From: JBDHZU01 sp039812085
GTDB taxonomy: Bacteria; Actinomycetota; Actinomycetes; S36-B12; UBA10799
Length of the DNA: 26,948 nucleotides
Direction: 5' to 3'
NCBI GenBank assembly: GCA_039812085.1
Contig: JBDHZU010000011.1
Location: 1 to 26,948, forward strand
In this document: in pieces, positions 22,583 through 26,948 of the stretch
Position numbering within the stretch: position 1 is the stretch's first letter
Layout of the letters: each line of letters begins with the position of its first letter
Notes under the pieces: generated by a model
The model's input: the letters and a program-made list of their open reading frames with translations, nothing else
Told to the model about the DNA's origin: nothing
The model's database searches: none
Translations under genes and position numbers: made by a program

Positions 22583-22619
22583 CTGTGGATACTCCAGTGA
22601 GTGGCGACCCTGTGGATAC
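22583..22619. repeat. Two identical decamers resembling DnaA boxes
   Basis: CTGTGGATAC occurs at 22583-22592 and 22610-22619, 27 bp apart, in the gap between DUF2469 and yraN. On the minus strand GTATCCACA matches 8 of 9 bases of the TTATCCACA DnaA box. The second copy lies 14 bp from the DUF2469 stop. Whether DnaA binds is unknown. Confidence 0.4.
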
Positions 22620-22632
22620 CGCTGACTCTTAA

Positions 22633-22944
22633 TCAGCGGGTTCGGGGTTCCACGTCATTCTTGGCTAGTTCTTCAACGTTGACGTCTTTGAAGGTCAGCA
22701 CTCGTACCTGCTTGACGAATCGAGCTTGGCGGTACATGTCCCACACCCAGGCATCGGTCATGTTCAACTCGAAGAAGACTTCGCCGCCGTCGGTAGAACG
22801 CACCTGCACGTCCACGTCATTTGTCAGGTAGAAACGACGCTCAGTTTCGACCACATGACTGAACAACCCGACGACATCGCGGTACTCCCGGTAGAGAGCA
22901 AGTTCAATCTCCGTCTCATACCGCTCTAGATCTTCGGCGCTCAC
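22633..22944 (-). CDS. DUF2469 family protein
   Basis: A 103-residue conserved actinobacterial protein of unknown function. It begins MSAEDLERYETEIELALYREYRDVVGLF and contains VETERRFYLTNDVDV and FELNMTDAWVWDMYR, all typical of DUF2469 (Rv2901c in M. tuberculosis, from memory). It is acidic and has no signal or membrane segment. The GTG start overlaps the rnhB stop by 4 nt (GTGA), with AAGGAG upstream. The lasting link to rnhB suggests a nucleic-acid role, but this is inference. Confidence 0.92.
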   Translation of the reverse strand: MSAEDLERYETEIELALYREYRDVVGLFSHVVETERRFYLTNDVDVQVRSTDGGEVFFELNMTDAWVWDMYRQARFVKQVRVLTFKDVNVEELAKNDVEPRTR

Positions 22945-23663
22945 GCTGCTCCTTGGGACGATGTCGACAGCGCCGTTCGCACATCCACCGTGGTGTGGCG
23001 GTCATGGGCTTGGCGCACAGGACGAAAACAGTAGCGGTGTACCGGACTCGGGCCATGGACCGACAAGGCCTGTCGATGCGCAGCCGTTACATAACCCTTG
23101 TGTTCATCGAATCCGTACTGCGGATACTCCTGGTGTAGCTGCTGCATCATCCGATCTCGAGTCACCTTGGCCAACACCCCAGCGGCGGCAACATTTGCGC
23201 AGACCTGATCGCCTTTCCACACCGCCAACGACGGAGTCGCTAAGCCGGGGACAGCGAATCCATCAGTCAGCACATAATCCGGTCGAACGTCCAGCCGCGC
23301 GAGCGCTCGTCGCATCCCTTGGATATTCGCGACGTGCAGACCCAATTCGTCCACCTCAGCGTGGTCGATGACGACGATGCTGTAGGCCAAGGCAGCACGC
23401 TTGACCCGTTCGGCAACTCGTTCACGTGCGGCAGCGGTTAGCAGCTTCGAATCGTTGAGCTCGGTGATCGAGGGAACTCCCCGAGTGGTGAAGCCAAGAA
23501 TGGCGGCGGCAACGACAAGTGGACCCGCGCATGCCCCACGTCCTGCCTCATCAATTCCAGCAACTGCCTGGAACCCACTGCGACTCAAAGCGCGTTCGTA
23601 CGGCCACGCTGTGGTGGCGTCACTCGTGAGCCGCCGACGGACGACACGAACGGGAAGCGTCAC
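22941..23663 (-). CDS. rnhB: Ribonuclease HII
   Basis: RNase HII cuts RNA in RNA-DNA hybrids and at single ribonucleotides in DNA. The 240-residue protein has GIDEAGRGACAGPLV (36-50) with catalytic Asp38 and Glu39, LTDGF with Asp134, and KGDQVCANVAAAGVLAKVTRDR (150-171). A tail of about 30 residues follows the core. The GTG start overlaps the lepB stop by 4 nt (GTGA); it also overlaps DUF2469 at its end in the same way. Confidence 0.95.
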   Translation of the reverse strand: MTLPVRVVRRRLTSDATTAWPYERALSRSGFQAVAGIDEAGRGACAGPLVVAAAILGFTTRGVPSITELNDSKLLTAAARERVAERVKRAALAYSIVVIDHAEVDELGLHVANIQGMRRALARLDVRPDYVLTDGFAVPGLATPSLAVWKGDQVCANVAAAGVLAKVTRDRMMQQLHQEYPQYGFDEHKGYVTAAHRQALSVHGPSPVHRYCFRPVRQAHDRHTTVDVRTALSTSSQGAA

Positions 23664-24394
23664 TTCTCACCTGCACTCGGTAAGAGTCCGGCCCCTGGGT
23701 TCTTGTTCAAAGCTGGATCGTCGAAGACCTCGGGGGTTCCCACCGTGCCGAACTGACTGAACGGCCACACCTTGAGGACGACTTTGCCCACCACATTGCC
23801 CACGGGGACTGCACCGTCGTTCTCATCGAGGTGGAATCGGGAATCGGCAGAGGCCTCCCGGTTGTCTCCCATGACGAAAATCGAATCATCCGGCACGGTC
23901 ACATCGAACACCTTCTGGTTGGTGCTCGATCCAGGCTTGATGTACGGCTCATTGAGCACGACCCCATTCAGCACGATCTGCCCGCTGGGGCTGCAGCAAA
24001 CGACCCGGTCTCCCGCGACTCCGATCACACGCTTAACCAGATCGTCACCTGACGAGGAGGGCAACACTCCGATGAACTCCATCGCCTTCTGCACTGGACC
24101 TGCATTCGAGTGAGACTCCGGTAACCAATTACCTGGATCCTTGAAGACGACAACTTCGCCTCGATTGACGCCACCGATCTTGGTATTGATCTTCGACGCA
24201 ATGATTCGGTCATTGACCATCAAGGTGTTTTCCATCGACTGACTGGGCACGTAGAAGGCTTGTACCAAGAACGTTCGAACCAGGACGGAAAGCACCAGCG
24301 CACACACCAGCACGATGACAATTTCTTTGACGGCATTGAGCAAACTGTTGCCGGACTCTGATTGTTCAGGAGCAGCCGGTTCGCCCGTCGTCAT
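23660..24394 (-). CDS. lepB: Type I signal peptidase, second of two tandem copies
   Basis: Signal peptidase I removes signal peptides from exported proteins. This 244-residue copy has one N-terminal membrane anchor (about 23-45), the catalytic Ser53 in SQSMENT, Lys121 in LVKRVIGVAGD, and GDNREASADSR (176-186). A vicinal Cys pair (VVCC) follows. The ATG at 24392-24394 has AGGGGA seven bases upstream and lies 19 nt after the first copy. It overlaps rnhB by 4 nt. The two copies differ in the loop between the Ser and Lys boxes, which is longer here. Confidence 0.95.
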   Translation of the reverse strand: MTTGEPAAPEQSESGNSLLNAVKEIVIVLVCALVLSVLVRTFLVQAFYVPSQSMENTLMVNDRIIASKINTKIGGVNRGEVVVFKDPGNWLPESHSNAGPVQKAMEFIGVLPSSSGDDLVKRVIGVAGDRVVCCSPSGQIVLNGVVLNEPYIKPGSSTNQKVFDVTVPDDSIFVMGDNREASADSRFHLDENDGAVPVGNVVGKVVLKVWPFSQFGTVGTPEVFDDPALNKNPGAGLLPSAGEK

Positions 24395-24413
24395 TGCGGT
24401 TCCCCTCTGCGCC

Positions 24414-25115
24414 TCAGTGCGTGGTGGCACTGGTGGAATTCACCAGCGCGTCAAAGGCTACTGGCGTGCTCACCGTACGCAATGAAGACACGGGCCATGC
24501 CACCGCAACCGCACGACCGATCATCCGGTCGGTTGGAATGAAGCCACCGCCAGGCATCCCGATGTATGCCCGAGAGTCAGCAGAGTGGTCACGGTCGTCT
24601 CCCATCACCCACACCGAATCAGCAGGAACCTCGACGTTGAATCGTTCCTTGCTGGCAACGGTTCCAGCCGGGAGATAGTCCTCCACGAGCGGTACCCCAT
24701 TGATCTCAAGTTGGCCTTGGGCGTTGCAGCACACGACATGGTCTCCACCGACACCGATGATCCGCTTGACGAATACGTGCTCGCCAGGACCAGGGTCGGT
24801 GAACAAACCTGCCCCGTCGAAGACCCATACCTCTCCGCGCGACGGGGTGGACGCCAACGCGGACACCTTCTCTACGAGGAGTCGTTCTCCAGGCTTAATG
24901 GTGGGCTCCATAGAGCCGGACGGCACAACGAACACTTGGAAGACGAATGCCTTAATCAAGAAAGCGGCAGCCACCGCCAAGACAATCAAGACGGTGTATT
25001 CGAGTACCCGAAAACGCTTGCCGGATGTCTTCTCCACGCGTGGTCGATCGTCTCGACCATTAACGGCGAGATCAGGACCAGCGTGAGGGGTGGAGACACC
25101 AGCAGGAGGGTTCAT
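24414..25115 (-). CDS. lepB: Type I signal peptidase, first of two tandem copies
   Basis: The 233-residue protein has a 35-residue polar N-terminus, one membrane anchor (about 39-60), the catalytic Ser68 in SGSMEPT, Lys117 in VKRIIGVGGD, and GDDRDHSADSR (172-182), a variant of the usual GDNR. It also has the VVCC pair. The gene follows rplS after 142 nt that include a hairpin. The ATG has no Shine-Dalgarno sequence; a TACGCT hexamer lies eight bases upstream. Tandem signal peptidases after rplS occur in other actinobacteria such as Streptomyces. Confidence 0.95.
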   Translation of the reverse strand: MNPPAGVSTPHAGPDLAVNGRDDRPRVEKTSGKRFRVLEYTVLIVLAVAAAFLIKAFVFQVFVVPSGSMEPTIKPGERLLVEKVSALASTPSRGEVWVFDGAGLFTDPGPGEHVFVKRIIGVGGDHVVCCNAQGQLEINGVPLVEDYLPAGTVASKERFNVEVPADSVWVMGDDRDHSADSRAYIGMPGGGFIPTDRMIGRAVAVAWPVSSLRTVSTPVAFDALVNSTSATTH

Positions 25116-25123
25116 TGCGTGCG

Positions 25124-25129
25124 AGCGTA
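25124..25129 (-). promoter_or_regulatory. Candidate -10 element before the first lepB
   Basis: The minus strand reads TACGCT, eight bases, then ATG. It would give a leader of zero to three bases. No ribosome binding site and no clear -35 are present. Confidence 0.3.
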
Positions 25130-25231
25130 CCTGCCAAATGCCGCCCAGGTGGGCAGCTACGACAAGCTCGTTGCCGATGTTTGCAAACCGTGACCGCCAC
25201 TACCGAACCCGTACGTGGGAACAGCAAATTT

Positions 25232-25250
25232 CTGCAGCCTGAAGCTGCAG
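25232..25250 (-). terminator. Hairpin after rplS, possible weak terminator or attenuator
   Basis: CTGCAGC and GCTGCAG form a perfect 7-bp stem around a 5-nt loop, starting 7 nt after the rplS stop codon. Only AAATTT follows, not a true U-run. It may partly end the rplS transcript and so lower lepB expression, or protect the rplS 3' end. Confidence 0.5.
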
Positions 25251-25257
25251 TCAGTGA

Positions 25258-25662
25258 TCAGGCGTCAGCAGTGTCTGTTTCGCTCACCGACGTGGTGTCG
25301 GCGGCAGAAGCCTTAGAGTTTTCGCGCTTTTCCTTGATCTTGGCGGCCTTACCGCGCAGATCGCGTAGGTAGTAAAGCTTGGCGCGACGAACGTCACCAC
25401 GGGTAGCAACTTCGATGGACTCAATGATCGGCGAGTGCAGCGGGAAGGTTCGCTCCACGCCGACCCCGAAACTGACCTTGCGGACGGTGAAGGTCTCGCG
25501 CACGCCGGAACCCTGGCGGCGAATAACAACGCCCTGGAAAAGCTGGACTCGGGAACGGTTTCCTTCGATGACGTTGACGTTCACCTTGAGAGTGTCACCG
25601 GGACGAAAATCCGGGATGTCAGAACGAAGGGATGCGGAATCGATCGCGTCGAGGCGGTTCAT
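25258..25662 (-). CDS. rplS: 50S ribosomal protein L19
   Basis: L19 sits at the interface of the two ribosomal subunits. The 134-residue protein carries FRPGDTLKVNVNVIEG, RVQLFQGVVIRRQGSGVRETFTVRK, GVGVERTFPLHSPIIESIEV and RAKLYYLRDLRGKAAKIKE, the full family pattern, with a short acidic C-terminal tail. The ATG at 25660-25662 has AAGGAG four bases upstream. It is 184 nt downstream of trmD, which leaves space for its own leader and promoter. Confidence 0.97.
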   Translation of the reverse strand: MNRLDAIDSASLRSDIPDFRPGDTLKVNVNVIEGNRSRVQLFQGVVIRRQGSGVRETFTVRKVSFGVGVERTFPLHSPIIESIEVATRGDVRRAKLYYLRDLRGKAAKIKEKRENSKASAADTTSVSETDTADA

Positions 25663-25846
25663 GTTTCTCCTTGCATGACCAGCCACAGGTCGTGACATGC
25701 GTGTTTCGGGTGGTGCTCGTGGGTGGATAGCTCCAGTCGGACAAAGTCACAACGCGCTCCCCTGTGGCAGAGAACGTCAACTGAAACGTCTTACCAGTGT
25801 GACATACGAGCACTTCGCACCAGTTTCCTGGTTGAGATGCTCTGAC
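25663..25846 (-). promoter_or_regulatory. rplS leader region with hairpins
   Basis: The trmD-rplS gap holds a hairpin with a GNRA loop on the transcript (ACCAG-GAAA-CTGGT, 25819-25832) shortly after the trmD stop, and an imperfect 7-bp stem (25674-25680 with 25688-25694, one mismatch) that ends just before AAGGAG. A TTGACG hexamer is present but no fitting -10, so the promoter is not located. Confidence 0.35.
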
Positions 25847-26596
25847 TTAGTCGTTCGTTGAGTCCGACAAGTCAGGTCGCCGTTGAGCGGTTCGATCCGT
25901 TGATTGCTGTACTCGCCATTGAGCGACGGCACCGTGGTCACCGGACAACAGGACCGACGGAACCTCAATCCCCCGCCAAGTTGCTGGGCGCGTGTAAACG
26001 GGGCCTTCCAACGCAGCCAAACCGGCTTCGGTACGCCCCGGAGCGAAGGAATCGTCGATCGCACTTTGCTCATTGCCAAGTACCCCGGGCAGCAGTCGAA
26101 TCACGGCTTCCAATATGACCAGCACAGCGGCTTCTCCACCGGCCAGGACGTAGTCCCCAATGGAAACCTCGACCACTTCGCACTGGTCGCTGAAATGCTC
26201 GGCGACTCTGGCATCGATTCCTTCGTAACGTCCACAGGCAAAGATCAGCCAGTCGTCCTGCGCCCATTGCGCAGCAAGTTCCTGATCGAAACGTTGACCG
26301 CTGGGAGTCGGGATGATCAATCGCGGTGTGCGGCCGTTTGCCGTTCCCTTAGCGAGGATGCCGTCCAAGGTCTTGCCCCACGGTTCTGGTTTCATCACCA
26401 TGCCGGGACCGCCACCAAACGGGCTGTCGTCCACCGTGCGATGGGAGTCGTCGGTGGCGTCACGCAGATCATGTACGTGCAGCTGAACATCTCCCCGGTC
26501 GATGGCTTTGCCCACCAGTGAGATCCCCAGAGCAGCCAGATAGTCCGGGAAAATAGAGATGACATCGACTCGCATGCCTGATGATTCGTCGCTCAT
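25847..26596 (-). CDS. trmD: tRNA (guanine-N1)-methyltransferase TrmD
   Basis: TrmD methylates G37 of tRNAs that read CNN codons and prevents frameshifting. The 249-residue protein is a SPOUT knot enzyme: MRVDVISIFPDYL, DDSPFGGGPGMVMKPEP (56-72), CGRYEGIDARV (121-131), SIGDYVLAGGEAAVLV (145-160) and DDSF...YTRP (181-204). The ATG overlaps the rimM stop by 4 nt (ATGA); an internal ATG seven residues in (MRVDV) is the alternative. Confidence 0.97.
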   Translation of the reverse strand: MSDESSGMRVDVISIFPDYLAALGISLVGKAIDRGDVQLHVHDLRDATDDSHRTVDDSPFGGGPGMVMKPEPWGKTLDGILAKGTANGRTPRLIIPTPSGQRFDQELAAQWAQDDWLIFACGRYEGIDARVAEHFSDQCEVVEVSIGDYVLAGGEAAVLVILEAVIRLLPGVLGNEQSAIDDSFAPGRTEAGLAALEGPVYTRPATWRGIEVPSVLLSGDHGAVAQWRVQQSTDRTAQRRPDLSDSTND

Positions 26597-26948
26597 GGCG
26601 TCGGCTCCTCATCATCATCGGCCAATTCCTCGAAAAGACCGGCAGGTGCATCAATCGTGACCGTGCCTGCAGGCAAATCAACCTGGGTCACGATGGCACC
26701 GACGAACGGGACCAACACTTCGGAATCATCCGTCTTGGTCACGGCCAGCACGTCGTGTCCAGGTAAATGCAGCACATCGGTCACAGTTCCTAGCGGTTCA
26801 CCATCAAGGGCGAGTGCAGCCAAACCAATGAGCTGATGGTCGTAAAACTCGTCGTCGCCTTCCGGTAGTTCCTGGGGGTCAACCTCGACCTCCAGCACCG
26901 CTGAACGCAGTTGTTCGACGGCTTCACGATCGGTGATTCCAGCAAAAC
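26593..26948 (-). CDS. rimM: Ribosome maturation factor RimM, C-terminal part (runs off the right edge)
   Basis: RimM assists maturation of the 30S head and binds S19. About 117 C-terminal residues are visible, starting in the N-terminal domain at FAGITDREAVEQLRSAVLEV, then ELPEGDDEFYDHQLIGLAAL at the start of the PRC-barrel domain, LGTVTDVLHLPGHDVLAV and LVPFVGAIVTQVDL. The start codon is outside the window. The end overlaps trmD by 4 nt, the usual rimM-trmD coupling. Confidence 0.95.
   Translation of the reverse strand, partial: FAGITDREAVEQLRSAVLEVEVDPQELPEGDDEFYDHQLIGLAALALDGEPLGTVTDVLHLPGHDVLAVTKTDDSEVLVPFVGAIVTQVDLPAGTVTIDAPAGLFEELADDDEEPTP

Overview
This is a stretch of core chromosome from a member of the Actinomycetota with moderately high GC. 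The order of the conserved genes, the actinobacterial families DUF4439, DUF4081-GNAT and DUF2469, the WhiG-type sigma factor, the glycine-rich IF-2 N-terminus and the Rip1-type protease all point that way. The genus cannot be fixed by eye. Coding density is very high. I support 31 protein genes (28 on the minus strand, 3 on the plus strand; infB and rimM are cut by the window edges) and find no tRNA, rRNA, CRISPR array, insertion sequence or phage gene.

Reading the minus strand in its direction of transcription (right to left), the first block is rimM-trmD-rplS-lepB-lepB-rnhB-DUF2469-yraN-comM-dprA-xerC-sigma factor (about 26948 to 17628). It covers ribosome and tRNA maturation, protein export, RNase HII, DNA uptake and processing, chromosome dimer resolution and an alternative sigma factor. 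Many neighbours overlap by 4 nt (ATGA or GTGA), so translation is probably coupled. A plus-strand M23 peptidase gene (17096-17620) converges on the sigma gene and diverges from rpsB across the only gene-free gap above 300 nt (16775-17095).

The second block is rpsB-tsf-pyrH-frr-cdsA-rlmN-acyltransferase-dxr-rip1-ispG-GNAT-proS (about 16774 to 4007): translation factors, UMP kinase, CDP-diacylglycerol synthesis, 23S rRNA/tRNA methylation, two MEP isoprenoid enzymes, a site-2 protease and prolyl-tRNA synthetase. An acyltransferase-3 membrane protein sits in this otherwise conserved row and looks like an accessory insertion.

A plus-strand pair (3052-4010) encodes a Tat-type lipoprotein with a ferritin-like look and a DUF4439 protein. 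The pair ends on the same CTAG as proS. The last block is rimP-nusA-ylxR-infB (2933 to 1), the classical nusA-infB operon.

Nothing here amounts to a clearly new biological system. The leads worth following are non-coding: -10-like hexamers placed exactly for leaderless transcription, palindromic tandem repeats before infB, a triple decamer repeat before rimP, UUCG-capped structure in the rpsB leader and a hairpin over the yraN ribosome binding site. On the protein side they are a DUF4439 protein that appears to lack its usual metal ligands, and an M23 peptidase with Cys in place of the first His of its HxH motif.
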